Source: Ciona savignyi (Eukaryota > Chordata > Ascidiacea > Phlebobranchia > Cionidae). Taken from it: a stretch of 64,000 bases of DNA. Each line of letters opens with the position of its first letter. Within the stretch, counting starts at the first letter, position 1. The notes under the pieces are model-generated. The model saw nothing but the letters and a program-made list of their open reading frames with translations, was not told the origin of the DNA and made no database searches. A program made the position numbers and the translations under genes. Location: assembly GCA_000149265.1 (NCBI GenBank), contig CH003211.1, positions 953,369 to 1,017,368 on the forward strand. Direction: 5' to 3'. Shown here piece by piece: positions 11,185-21,284 of this stretch.

Positions 11185-11670
11185 AGAGGTCGCTAACCCT
11201 GTTCCAAACATCATTCTTAACACCTGAACTAAACCTTTAACCCCAGTATGTCCGGCCCGGTGGTCTAGCGGTTAAGTGCGTCGCCTTTTAATCGAAAGGT
11301 TGCAGGTGCGAAACTGGTCGCTAGCTAGTCGGTTGTGTCCTTGGGCAAGGCACTTTACGGACATTGCCTGAACCCAGCGGATTAATGGGTTCTACAAAAT
11401 TGAAGGAACGTGTCTATCATATACAACACATTGCAATAGCTCCGGTAACCCGACGATGGGCGCGAGGTGATCTGACGATTGCCCGTGTGATAACCCCCTA
11501 GGTTTTCCCATTCACGGGGATAAACATGAATATCCTATTCTATCCTATCCAGTCCTAAAAAAACTTTAACCCCAGTCCCATATTAACTTTAACATTAAAA
11601 TCTTTATGTTAGTAGGCAGTTTCACATCTTATTTTTTTCTCTCCTTTTGTATTTTCGCCGAAAAACCGAA
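11185..11670. repeat. Palindromic MITE-like repeat, split by a SINE
   Basis: The flanks share motifs (CTTTAACCCCAGT, GTAGGCAGTTTC, CTCTCCTTTTG) with similar repeats at 13850, 17825, 27813, 34917 and 51843. The members have GGAGGGAAACTGC-like ends facing inward-pointing complements, which suggests terminal inverted repeats. Confidence 0.55.
11251..11550 (+). repeat. Full-length SINE
   Basis: Best-preserved copy: head TCCGGCCCGGTGGTCTAGCG, B-box GGTTGCAGGTGCGAAACTGG, body, and a pentamer tail. The head looks tRNA-derived (A-box and B-box spacing) but lacks a mature tRNA fold. It lies inside a palindromic MITE-like repeat. Confidence 0.92.
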
Positions 11671-12093
11671 GATAAAAGTCAAATGATGCATTGGGAGAAA
11701 TATGTCGCCGGGGATTATCCGGATAGAGTAAAATTAAGTTTCTCTCCTTGAATGTTACCGGTTTATTACGTTCTAACTTACTCTCTTCGATTTTCAAGTT
11801 CAGTTTGGTTTTGAAATGTTAGGTCAAAGAATATTCATGTTTTATATCAAGGAATGAAAAAACAAACATAGGCTTTGCGTGGGCAATGAACAGCGATTAC
11901 TTCGCGAATACGTAAAGGTGCGGCGCGGTATGACTCGAGTAACTTTTCAGATTATCTTTCGCCTAACGTCTAGAGTCTAGACTCTAGACTCTTGGTTACC
12001 AAAGCCATTGCAATGTGTTTTACAAGATTAACATTTTTCTTTCGTTTTAATGGATCTCATTAATCTCCTGGGTTTCGACAAATCAACTATAGC

Positions 12094-12546
12094 CAGAGCC
12101 GGTTTTAGACCGATTTGACCGATTAGATCAAATTGGGCCCCGCACCTTGAAGGGGCCCCGCGCTAGCGGGGGTCTTTCTGTATTACATATATTATTACTG
12201 AAAATATTACTGAAACGTAAAATAAAAAGTGAAATAATATTCTTTCTAATAATATCAATTTGTTATGCATCGTAACTAAGTCAAATTCATATTTGTGTGT
12301 CTGCCTGTTACGTCATAATGAATATGGTTGCTAAACAAACAAGTGGAAGTAAAACAATATATCGTAAATAAGCATTGACATTACCATTAATTTGTTTTAT
12401 ATCAAGTATTAAATGTCTATTTTTGTAGTTTGTATGTACTGGTTTGTATTTTATGATAAATAAACACCCAAAAATTTTGCTATGAAGAGTAGGGGCCCCG
12501 CCATTACATTTCTAATTGGGTCCCGCGGTTCCTAGCACCGGGCCTG
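12094..12546. mobile_element. hAT-type MITE, 453 bp
   Basis: The ends CAGAGCCGGTTTTAG and CTAGCACCGGGCCTG form imperfect terminal inverted repeats. The element is flanked by an exact 8-base duplication, ACTATAGC (12086-12093 and 12547-12554). GGGGCCCCGC-rich subterminal blocks face each other. No transposase frame is present. An 8-base duplication with CAG-type ends fits the hAT superfamily. A second copy is at 15106. Confidence 0.85.
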
Positions 12547-12773
12547 ACTATAGCACAATTCTGTAGCACGTTGTATCGGCTATTTCCCAAGACAAGCCTA
12601 ATCCGGACAATTTAAAACAACTTTTTTTAGCTGAAAAGATTGATTAGATGCGTACAAATACAATTTGTCATGTTGGATGAAGGGGTGGGCAGGTGTATGT
12701 GTATAAAAACAATAATAAACGAAAATGACTTAAAAACAATGTAAAAGTATCAAAACTGTATCGGTTGTTAGAG

Positions 12774-12780
12774 TATAAAA
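12774..12780 (+). promoter_or_regulatory. TATA box of peptide gene 3
   Basis: GTATAAAACCTGC, 209 bases before the ATG of copy 3. It matches the position and sequence of the TATA box of copy 1. Confidence 0.6.
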
Positions 12781-12982
12781 CCTGCAGTGGTAAAGTATAT
12801 ACAAGTGCATAAACCGCAATTCAAAGGCGCGATAGTAATTGCATCCTGCTTTGTTTCCGATTTATCAAGAAGACAGCGAAGTGAGCATATGTATGAAGAT
12901 CATCAGTCGCAAATAGATTTATTTAATATAGACATATACTATATTGGTAGTCTAGCTGGTAAGACTTCTTTACTTCATCAAT

Positions 12983-13690
12983 ATGAAAGGGTACGAAGTC
13001 TTTTTTAGTTTGGCCATATTGTGCTTGTTCTGCTGCAAGTTTGTTTCAACTATACGTTATTCTACGCAAAGTCGGAATGCACAAGGTAGGTAAGTTTACG
13101 TGTAGTCTCTAAAATCGCTTTCACTTGGTACACAGTCGTAATTTATAGTTCTTCTAAAAGTAATAAGTACCCCTCCACAGATGGATTTATGCATAATGCT
13201 TCATATATATTTTTCCATTTCGCTAGTTTATATGTCCTTTGTGTTCTATTCAAATGCACTACTTAACGGACATTGTTTGAAACCATTGTGCATTATGAGG
13301 TTAGCTCAACTACAGCACTGTCTTCCTCATGTACCGCTACTTCACAAAGTGACAACTACGGAAAGCCTACTTTCACATTCCTTCGTTTCCCACCTACCGA
13401 TGAACAAGAATATTTTGCACGTAGACGAAAATCGTTAAACGATTAAAATTTCGGAAGCTTATAGTATAGGTAATAATTGCAAAACGTAACCACCAAACGT
13501 AAAGATTAATTTAATTGATCTTGTGCGATATATAAAAGTTACACAATTAAAAATACTATCCCAAACATTTTCTAATGTATATATTTTTGTTCTCAGATCA
13601 ATGAAATACAACACCAAGAAGTTTGAGAAGCAATTTCTCTTAAATGAAGCAAGAATGCTTTTCAATTTACAAAGCGACGAAAAAGCATGA
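12983..13690 (+). CDS. Small secreted peptide, tandem copy 3
   Basis: Exons 12983-13089 and 13597-13690 join in phase 2 and encode 66 residues. The signal peptide is MKGYEVFFSLAILCLFCCKF. The mature part starts near STIRYSTQSRNAQG, and exon 2 gives MKYNTKKFEKQFLLNEARML followed by FNLQSDEKA. It has four extra C-terminal bases' worth of tail against copies 1 and 2 but the same splice phase, a TTCTCAG acceptor and an AATAAA signal at 13707-13712. It shares exon 2 more closely with copy 1 than with copy 2. No mature cysteines. Function unknown. Confidence 0.68.
13350..13446 (+). CDS. Possible alternative last exon of peptide gene 3
   Basis: A pyrimidine-rich tract ending in TTCACAAAG is followed by a phase-2 frame DNYGKPTFTFLRFPPTDEQE, then YFARRRKSLND and a stop. 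Spliced to exon 1 it would give a secreted peptide with a different, RRRK-containing C terminus. The frame and stop are conserved in copy 1. No transcript evidence is available here. Confidence 0.42.
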
Positions 13691-13849
13691 TTACATAAAA
13701 GTAAACAATAAATTGTCGAGTGAGCTTCAATACGTGGTTAGACTTGGTCTCAATATTTAAAAGTTGGTTCAACAGAAAAAATGTTGCAAAGGCATATGGA
13801 TTGCCATAATCTGCCTATATAAGCATACAAAGGCAGCTGTAGAGAGAGG

Positions 13850-14000
13850 TCAACAACTGCCCCAAACACGAATCTATATATAAAGCCCAGAACGAATTCT
13901 AATTCCAACTCCAGTCCTGAAATTAACCGTAGACCCACCCCAATTTTTATGTAAGTGGGTAGTTTCCCACCTTCCCATTTCTCTTTTTTTAGTTTTTCGC
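13850..14000. repeat. Palindromic MITE-like repeat
   Basis: Contains GGTAGTTTCCCACCTTCCC and the interior motif CCAACTCCAGTCC shared with the repeats at 11185 and 17825. Ends poorly defined. Confidence 0.45.
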
Positions 14001-14167
14001 TTTTGGAAACAACCAAAGATCGAAGGTCATGTGATGCTTTGAAGAGAATTGTATCGCCGGCATAGATGGCTATTTGTTTACGTGTCTCGTATAATGAGGA
14101 AAGTCACAAAGCATTTAAAATATTCAACTTAAACTTCCTGTTTGAAACATTTGAAACATTTAGATAA

Positions 14168-14207
14168 GGTCCGGAAATAATCGAAATGGTTTAGTGCGTC
14201 GCCTTTC
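14168..14207 (+). repeat. SINE head, left part of a split SINE
   Basis: TTAGTGCGTCGCCTTTC matches the SINE head. The remaining SINE body resumes at 16845 after an 18S rRNA fragment and everything inserted into it. Confidence 0.6.
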
Positions 14208-14240
14208 TGCCTCTCGAGCCTGGATAATGGTGCATGGAAT

Positions 14241-14464
14241 TGTAACGAATCGACTCGGTAGGGTTCGATAACCTCTTTACTCGACCGTGTATTCTAACTG
14301 CATACAAATTGACAACATAGGAAAACGAGGAAAACACGTAATCAACCAAATAAACCAATCACGAAGCGCCAACAAAACGGGAAACTAAAACGAGAACAAC
14401 GTCACAAATAAATAGAATTAAAGAAAAAGGCACAGAGGGTGATACGTAAACTCCATACGCCACA
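14241..14464 (-). repeat. LTR (3' LTR of the minus-strand element)
   Basis: 224 bases from TGTAACGAATCG to ACGCCACA on the plus strand. Matches the other LTR base for base as far as I can compare by eye, implying recent insertion. Confidence 0.88.
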
Positions 14465-15339
14465 CAACCCCCTTCCCAAAACAAAATTTTCGCCCTCGAA
14501 AATAATATTGCGGTAAAAAAAAGCTCCCACATATGCAGGTACATTCTAGTCCGGCCATACCGAAAACACGTAGGATTGGACTTTCCAGTCCTTTTCACAT
14601 TTTTTCTTTACCGGTTGCAAGATTGGGCACCAGCACGTAACAAGATTCTCGATGTAAGCGAGTCCATCCTTCCACAATACGTCGTCCTTCAACGGTTTGA
14701 CTGACGACGACCACAAGCCTTCAACTACTACCTCCTGCAGCATTCGCTTAAATAAAAGTTCGGCAAGGCTCCGCTTTTCCAAACCTATACCACGTTGGAC
14801 CTGACGAATAGGTCTGGCCTCTTCAGTGTCACCTTTATTTTTAATTATAGTCGTTTGTCCCAAATCATGCGGTCCGCAACTTTGGAGCGATTGTTCGTGG
14901 TCGGTTTGAAGTGCCGTATATGTCGGCTCACCGACACATTCTTTCGCCAACTGCATTTCGGCCCCTTCGTTGAGAAGCGACACTGCGGCCCCGCAATCAA
15001 TCATAAGGTTACGCGGTTTCTCCCCCACGTCACACTGCAAAGTCAATTCCCTTACGACTGAGTTTTCTCCAGCCATATTATCGCTCACATCGGTTGCATC
15101 GGTTGCATCGCCGGTTTTAGGCCGATTTGACCGATTAGATCAAATTGGGCCCCGCGCCTTAAAGGGGCCCCGCGCTAGCGGGGGGTCTTTCTGTATTACA
15201 AGGTTTAAAATACTACGAAAACGTAAAATAAAAAGTGAAATAATATTCTCTCTCATAATATCAATTTGTTATGCATCGTAACTAAGTCAAATTTATATTT
15301 CTGTGTCTGTCTGTTACGTCATAATGAATATGGTTGCGT

Positions 15340-15343
<4 letters not shown>

Positions 15344-15379
<36 letters not shown>
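15344..15379. repeat. (TA)n microsatellite
   Basis: About 18 TA units, directly left of the nested SINE. Confidence 0.95.
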
Positions 15380-15382
<3 letters not shown>

Positions 15383-15388
15383 CGCTTG

Positions 15389-15675
15389 TCCGGCCCGGTA
15401 GTCTAGCGGTTAAGTGCGTCGCCTTTCAATCGAAAAGTTGAAGGTGCGAAACTGGTCGCTAGCTTGTCGGTTGTGTTTTTGGGCAAGGTACTTTACGGAC
15501 ATTGCCTGAACCCAGCGGATTAGTGGGTTCTACCAAATTGAAGGAATGTGTCTATCATAAACAACACACTGCAATAGCTCCGGTAACCCGACGATGGGCG
15601 CGAGGTGATCTGACGATTGCCCGTGTGTTAACCCCCTAGGTTTTCCCATTCACGGGGATAAACATGAATATCCTA
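15389..15675 (+). repeat. SINE nested in the hAT MITE
   Basis: Full SINE from TCCGGCCCGGTAGTCTAGCG to TATCCTATATATATG. Its tail merges into a TA-rich sequence. Confidence 0.88.
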
Positions 15676-16427
15676 TATATATGTTTGGAAGTAAAACAAT
15701 ATATCGTAAATAAGCATCCACATTACCTTTAATTTGTTTTATAGCAAGTATTAAATGTCTATTTTTGTAGTTTATGTGTACTGGTTTGAATTTTATGATA
15801 TATAAACACCCATAAATATTGCTATGAAGAGTAGGGGCCCCGCCATCACATTTCTAATTGGGCCCCGCGGTTCCTAGCACCGGGCCTGATCGGTTGCATC
15901 GGTTGCATCGGTTGCATCGGTGTTTAACCGACTCTTCTCGGCAGAGTTTCTAAATCTTTCACGGCAGTGTGCTTCTCCGTGGCCGTAGTGCGCAAAATAA
16001 TTACCAGCGCTTCGTTTCCCCTCGTTTCTCACCTCATTTCTATGTTCCTGTTCCGTTCTCCTTGCGTACCGGTATATCCGATCAAAACTACCGACCAAGG
16101 GCATTATAGTTGTATCGCAGTGATGGTTCAAGACTGGCTTGAATGTCCAAGGCGTAGTTCGTTAAGGCGGCCGCTAATTGAAGGCCACGGTCCTCTTGAT
16201 CCCATTGTTTAAGTTCTGCCACGTTGTTAAAACGTTGCCGAAATTGCCACCAATTGTCTTCGCCATTAAACGTTTTGTCATAAGATATAGCATTCGCTTC
16301 AACAATCTTCTCGTTTAACTGCTCTATTTTTGCCATTAACGTCGCGACTTGTCGGGATAACGATTCTGTATTCTCTTCAGTCATCATTTTTTTAAGCAAT
16401 CTATAGGTCCTGGCAGGATCGCCAATT

Positions 16428-16651
16428 TGTAACGAATCGACTCGGTAGGGTTCGATAACCTCTTTACTCGACCGTGTATTCTAACTGCATACAAATTGAC
16501 AACATAGGAAAACGAGGAAAACACGTAATCAACCAAATAAACCAATCACGAAGCGCCAACAAAACGGGAAACTAAAACGAGAACAACGTCACAAATAAAT
16601 AGAATTAAAGAAAAAGGCACAGAGGGTGATACGTAAACTCCATACGCCACA
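16428..16651 (-). repeat. LTR (5' LTR of the minus-strand element)
   Basis: 224 bases, same sequence as 14241-14464. Right flank GAATAATGG continues the 18S fragment and supplies the second copy of the GAAT duplication. Confidence 0.88.
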
Positions 16652-16844
16652 GAATAATGGAAAAGGGCCTCGGTTCTATTTTGTTGTTTTTCGGAGCGCA
16701 AGGTAATGATTAAGAGAGACAGGCAAAGGCATTGTCATTGTGCCGTAAGAGGTCAAATTCTTGGATCGGCGCAAGACGAATGACTGCGAAAGCATTTGCA
16801 AAGAATGTTTTCTTTAATCACGAGCAAAAGTCAGAGGTTCGAAG

Positions 16845-17105
16845 TTGAAGGGTTGAAGATTCAAAACTCGCTAGCTAGTTGATTGTGTTCTTGGGCAAGG
16901 CACTTATCGGACATTGCCTGAACCCAACGGTTTAATGGGTTCTACTAAATTAAAAAAGGAACGTGTGAATCACACACAACACGCTACAATAGCTCCGGTA
17001 ACCCGACGGTGGGCGCGAGGTAATCTAACGATTACCCGTGTGTTAATCCCTTTGGTTTTCCCACTCACGGGGATAAATAAGAATATCCTATATCCTATTC
17101 CTGCA
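16845..17105 (+). repeat. SINE body, right part of a split SINE
   Basis: Continues the head at 14168-14207: TTGAAGATTCAAAACTCGCT, then GGGCAAGGCACTTATCGGAC and a TATCC tail. Some tRNA-like bases are missing at the 18S junction. Confidence 0.78.
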
Positions 17106-17824
17106 AGGGGAAATATTCTGATGTCGTGCGCAGTGGGCCGAGAAAAGTGATGTCCCAATGCTAAACATATACCAATATCGGAACTAATAATGTTACTAAA
17201 GACAAGTGAATTTTTAAAGTTTTTTAAAGTTCTAAAAATTCTTTAGATTATATCGGACCAACGATAACGATGTAAAAAAGAAATACCGAAGCTTAATGTT
17301 ACACAACATTTCGCAACATGAAAAAAAATCTTCTGGACTTGCTGGCTATACAACTAGATTTAAAAAAAATTGAAACGATTTTAAAGATATTTTCATGAAA
17401 ACTGTAAATTGGTAATTGGCGCAATGTAAAAATCCCAAATTCATCGAACACCGAAATTATGTGTTTAAAAAAGTTATATTTATGATAGGATAAAAAGAAA
17501 AATTCGGAAAAACAACTATGGTTAAAATATGGTAATAGATTATATTACCGTAAAAAAATAGGTTAAAATGGATATTAGGAAAGGCAAAGCATGATTCTAG
17601 GTACTTTCCCCAGAACTGTACCATTATTGAAAACATGAATAAGTGAGGTTTTTTCCCCAAACTTATAAAATGTTAAGGCCGTTTATTAAATGCTGCTTCT
17701 GTGGGAAACATCGAATAGTGCTGCAACAAGTAAGAATGTGTAGTCTCTTGATTATATCTTCGTAACTAGTACGGAATACATGGGTAGTAGTAATATAATG
17801 GTTGTGATTAAACAGGCAACAGTG

Positions 17825-18010
17825 AAAAGGAGGGAAACTGCACATTAACATTACGAAAACTACTTTTATCCCAGCCCTATACACTAATTTTAACACCAGA
17901 ACTAACCATAACTTAAACCCCATGTTTAAAGCAAACTCCAATGCCCTAATCTTTATAATAGTGTGCAGTTTCCCTCCTTCCCGCTTTCCCTTCTTTTAGT
18001 TTTTTCCTGA
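17825..18010. repeat. Palindromic MITE-like repeat
   Basis: Left end AAAAGGAGGGAAACTGCACA and right end GTGCAGTTTCCCTCCTTC are inverted complements, around an interior with CCCCATGTTTAAA. Same family as the copy at 27813. Confidence 0.8.
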
Positions 18011-18326
18011 TTAATTGACTTGGGAATAAAAGTGCAAGAGACTGTTAATTGATTCATTGATATTCAAGTAAAATTTTAAATTGGTTCTAAAGACTTGAAC
18101 GTTTTATACAAATACTAATTTAAAGAGAATAGTTATTTTGTCTCTTGAAGATACTGCTTAAGAATGCAATGATTATTCCTAAAAAGAACTTTGTTTGTCC
18201 TGCCAATTAGCCCATATAGTTGCGAGTCAGGCTGTCTGCCGTCAGTTTATTAAATTTAACACGGACAGGGCCGGCAAGTTAGTTGTGCAATAATGATAGG
18301 TCAAGGCATTTAGCGGTCATTGATTT

Positions 18327-18445
18327 GGGTGCCTCTAAATACTACAGGATCGCTTGGAGCGCTTGGATCACTTAGATTGCTATGAAAAGTTATTCTAACC
18401 CTGTCTAAAACACTAATCTAATCCCAACTGTTACAGTTATGTTAC
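18327..18445. repeat. Truncated MITE, family of 39133
   Basis: GGGTGCCTCTAAATACTACA and GGATCACTTAGATTGCTATG match the left half of the complete element at 39133-39359. Confidence 0.75.
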
Positions 18446-18486
18446 AAGTTAACCCTTTTTAGTTATATATACATTTTTTTTGTTTT

Positions 18487-18540
18487 ACAGGGAGGCGCCA
18501 AACTAGATAACTTTTAGTTTTTTTTTGGTGCCTTCCTGTT
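18487..18540. repeat. Short inverted-repeat element
   Basis: ACAGGGAGGCGCCAAACTAG at the left faces TTGGTGCCTTCCTGT at the right. The left motif recurs at 59293 (CAGGGAGGCACCAAACTAG), so it is a dispersed family. Confidence 0.65.
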
Positions 18541-18696
18541 TTGCTGTAGTATTTTTTATTTCTTTGGTTAATTGAAACCGGTGGATTAGTGGGTTGATCA
18601 AAAAGTATAAAAATTCTCTCTCTTCTAGTACCAAAAATACATTCAATTTGTTTTTCCAAAATTAACCTTGTAAATTGTGTGATTGTTTGTCTTTAG

Positions 18697-21284
18697 GTGG
18701 CCAATTACAAAGCCCCATCATTACATAGAGTGGTCTTGGAACGTATTGAAAAACACCAAAAACTCGGAAAATACTACAAAGATAAAAGCATCAGTCAAAA
18801 AACAGAGGAGCCACCGATCTTTTTAGGAAATCGTACGGATAAGGATATTCTGAGACAAAATAGAAGAACATGGGCAAAGTAAGTAAACAATTGCTTTGTT
18901 TACCATACCTCTAAGTTTTAATGCTTATTTGACCTTTTTGACACTTGTTTGACTCCTTATACCCATTTAATTCGTCGCATCTGATAGGTTGTCAAAAGTC
19001 TTTACCTTACAATCAACCCAAGCATTTGAATACTGTACTATGTACTAGTCACCAGTCATTAGATAATTTAAATAATTAATTCAACTTTCGCATTGTGCTA
19101 CCTGTACAGAAAAAAGTATGTTAAATGTTAAGCTTTGCATGGATAGGTCTCTGATCAATCTTATAACTACAAACTTGGCTCCATAAGCAGAAACAGGTCA
19201 TTGCATTGATTAAGTTGAATTAAGTTAGTCAAAAATTAACAGCATGTTTGTGGTAGCTGATTGTGGACAAACAATATTTATGACAGTGTCGAAATTACTG
19301 TAAATTTTAAATGACTCATTTGAATCAATATGCAGTGTAGAGATTACTGTAAATCGCCTTTCTATTCTGTGTTGCAAGATATATATTTTATTCTGGACAA
19401 GAACAATGCATCCTGATGACCTGATCATTGTGTACCTTGTCTTACATCATGATCATCTTCTTGATATTTTGATCATCTTACTTCTTACACTTCATAATTC
19501 TGTTTCTGGCATCTCGATCATGACCACTTGATTTTTGTTCATAGATTGGGATCAGAATCCAACATTGATCCAGCCACGCTCTTCCCGAGCAGAGAGGAGG
19601 TTGAGGAGGAGATGAGAGCGGAGGAGGAGTGGTGGCCAACTCTTCATCAGATGAAGGAAGATATCAGAATTAAGAAAGAGGCCATGGAAAAGGAAGAATT
19701 GGATAGGTCAGTGTTATATTAACTTTTTTGCCCTTTCAAGGGTTTACTACTGTATTTAGTCTCAGGTCATGAGGTATTGAGTAAACTTTTAAATATCCAT
19801 AAATTAACAAGTTATTCTTCCACTCAGGTTTCACTGTAAGGATGCATTTTGTTTTTACTCTGTTTTATCTTTTTTTGCATCACATTTGTGACAAACATAC
19901 TTAGTAAAATTGTTGTTTTTCAAAAACTGTCCAATCTAGGTAAAAATTTTAAGAATGTAAGTGGACCTGTTGAAGAAAGGCACAGTATGCATTATTATAA
20001 TAAAATACCAGTATTATATTGCAAACATCACACAACCTAGAAGACTACAAAATGGTAATGAAAAGTCTGTTTTTTCTGCATTTTATCTGCTTGTATTTTT
20101 GACAGCCAATATTTAGGGACTGGAAAGAATTATTTACTTCATTTTTAAAGGAAGTTGTTAATGTATATTTGTTTGGCAGTGTTGTCTATTTTCAGCACCA
20201 GTTTTCTTTGTATTTCAATTAATTAGGACTGGATTTTCCAATTCACTTTTAAACACAGTAAAAGTATGAATTAATACAGCACAGATATAGATGAGATTGT
20301 TACAACAAAAAATAACCCAGGGCCAGGGGCCAGGTTACACCAGAAAAAAAAACGTAAATATATTTCAAAAAATATTATAAAATATCCAAAATGCATGTTT
20401 GTAATGAATTTAAATGGAAATTTTATAATAGCCAATTTAATAAATTCAAGGACAACTAGTAAATATACTATTACCTTGATCTTGAATGTAAACCAGTTAA
20501 GTAGGCCTACTAAACAACTGTATAGATCAAAAGAGACAGTTAAGACAAACTAATTTCATCCTGCCAAACCCCATTTAAATAAAAGATTGAAGAATGTACG
20601 TCTTTTACAGAATATGGATAACAAGTTTAGATTGGTAACTCAGGAACCCTATATACATATACCTTGTACATGATATATGTAACGGGTGTCTAGTTCACTT
20701 TGAAACCAATAAAGTTATGCTTGTAAGTACACAGTGTACAATGTTAATATATTACAAATGGTTAAAATTAACAATATATAATTTTAATTAGAAATATTAA
20801 TTAATCAGAAATCTAAATATTTATTAGACAACATCAAAATACAAATCAGTGCCGCTGTTTAAATTTTCTTTGTGTAGAATATTTGTTATAAAAAATTCAT
20901 CAAATGCTTAGCTTATTTTTTTATTAAATTGTATAGATCGACATTCTTTTAATTTAAAAAAAAATGATAAAAATGCACAACTATGCATACTTTTGCTTCA
21001 GATGGAAAAAAATTGCTGAGAACATGGCCAAGATGCCAAAATGGATCAAACAGTTCGAGGAAGAACAGAAACAGTTACGGAGATCTGAGCGCGAAGAGGA
21101 AGAGCAGAGGAAGATCCGACATGAAAAAGTCCAGGAGCAGTTCGGATTCGCAATTTCCCGACAACATCCCCAGTTTGTTCAATATTTGGAGGAGAAAAAA
21201 ATTAAGGACAAAATGGAGAAGAAAAAACGCAGCAAGCAACAAAAGTCAGCAGATAAAAAAAGCAAGAAAACAAGTCTCATGTAA
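18697..21284 (+). CDS. GADD45GIP1: GADD45GIP1 / mitochondrial ribosomal protein mL64 (first exon not found)
   Basis: Exons 18697-18878, 19545-19706 and 21002-21284 join in phase and give 208 residues to the TAA stop. Family landmarks are FPSREEVEEEMRAEEEWWPT, then MQ/MKE-type helix residues, IAENMAKMPKWIKQF, and a long Glu/Lys/Arg-rich coiled coil ending in a lysine-rich tail (KDKMEKKKRSKQQKS). This is the layout of GADD45GIP1 (CRIF1), a component of the mitochondrial large ribosomal subunit at the tunnel exit, also reported in the nucleus. The model starts in phase 0 at VANYKAPSLH, so an upstream exon with the start codon and transit peptide is missing. It converges on the transporter gene, 374 bases apart. 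Confidence 0.85.

Larger units (their letters stand above)
15106..15888. mobile_element. hAT-type MITE inside the LTR element
   Basis: Second copy of the MITE at 12094. It is flanked by an 8-base duplication ATCGGTTG (15098-15105 and 15889-15896) and is enlarged by a (TA)n tract and a SINE. The target is a GATGCAACC-type minisatellite that encodes a TDA repeat in the Gag-like frame. Confidence 0.82.
14241..16651 (-). mobile_element. Gag-protease LTR retrotransposon without RT, minus strand
   Basis: Two 224-base LTRs (14241-14464 and 16428-16651) appear identical, have TG/CA ends and are flanked by GAAT. On the minus strand, next to the right-hand LTR, TGGCGATCCTGCCAGG fits a primer-binding site. 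Next to the left-hand LTR a polypurine tract GGGAAGGGGGTTG precedes the LTR. A Gag-like frame starts at 16399 (MTEENTESLSRQVATLMAKI) and passes through a degenerate zinc-knuckle-like HYGHGEAHC. A protease-like frame at 14546-15088 contains LMIDCGAAVSLLN, where retropepsins usually have D-S/T-G. No reverse transcriptase, RNase H or integrase is present. It is a non-autonomous element needing helper proteins. Confidence 0.85.
14206..16844 (+). rRNA. 18S rRNA gene fragment, interrupted by an LTR element
   Basis: 14206-14240 plus 16652-16844 read as a continuous stretch of small-subunit rRNA: GCCTGGATAATGGTGCATGG, then CTCGGTTCTATTTTGTTG, GGTCAAATTCTTGGATCGGC, GAAAGCATTTGCAAAGAATG and GTCAGAGGTTCGAAG. 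These are the highly conserved mid-molecule regions of eukaryotic 18S. Only about 230 bases are present, so this is a dispersed fragment and not a functional rRNA gene. It is interrupted by the LTR element at the sequence GAAT, which is duplicated. Confidence 0.85.
17106..18696. other. Region upstream of the GADD45GIP1 exons
   Basis: Probably holds the missing first exon and promoter of the next gene, but I could not identify an ATG exon ending in phase 0. It contains three repeat remnants, listed separately. Confidence 0.5.

Noticed and set aside
11251-11330. tRNA gene
   Set aside because: A-box and B-box-like blocks are present, but no cloverleaf with a plausible anticodon stem forms and the block recurs as the head of a SINE.
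14546-15088. Independent cellular protease gene
   Set aside because: The frame lies between two LTRs, lacks its own promoter context, and fits a retroelement protease region.
16914-17150. 78-residue plus-strand frame, and similar frames at 26977, 42115 and 62728
   Set aside because: These translate the SINE body; the same pseudo-peptide recurs in every copy and has no start context or conservation beyond the repeat.
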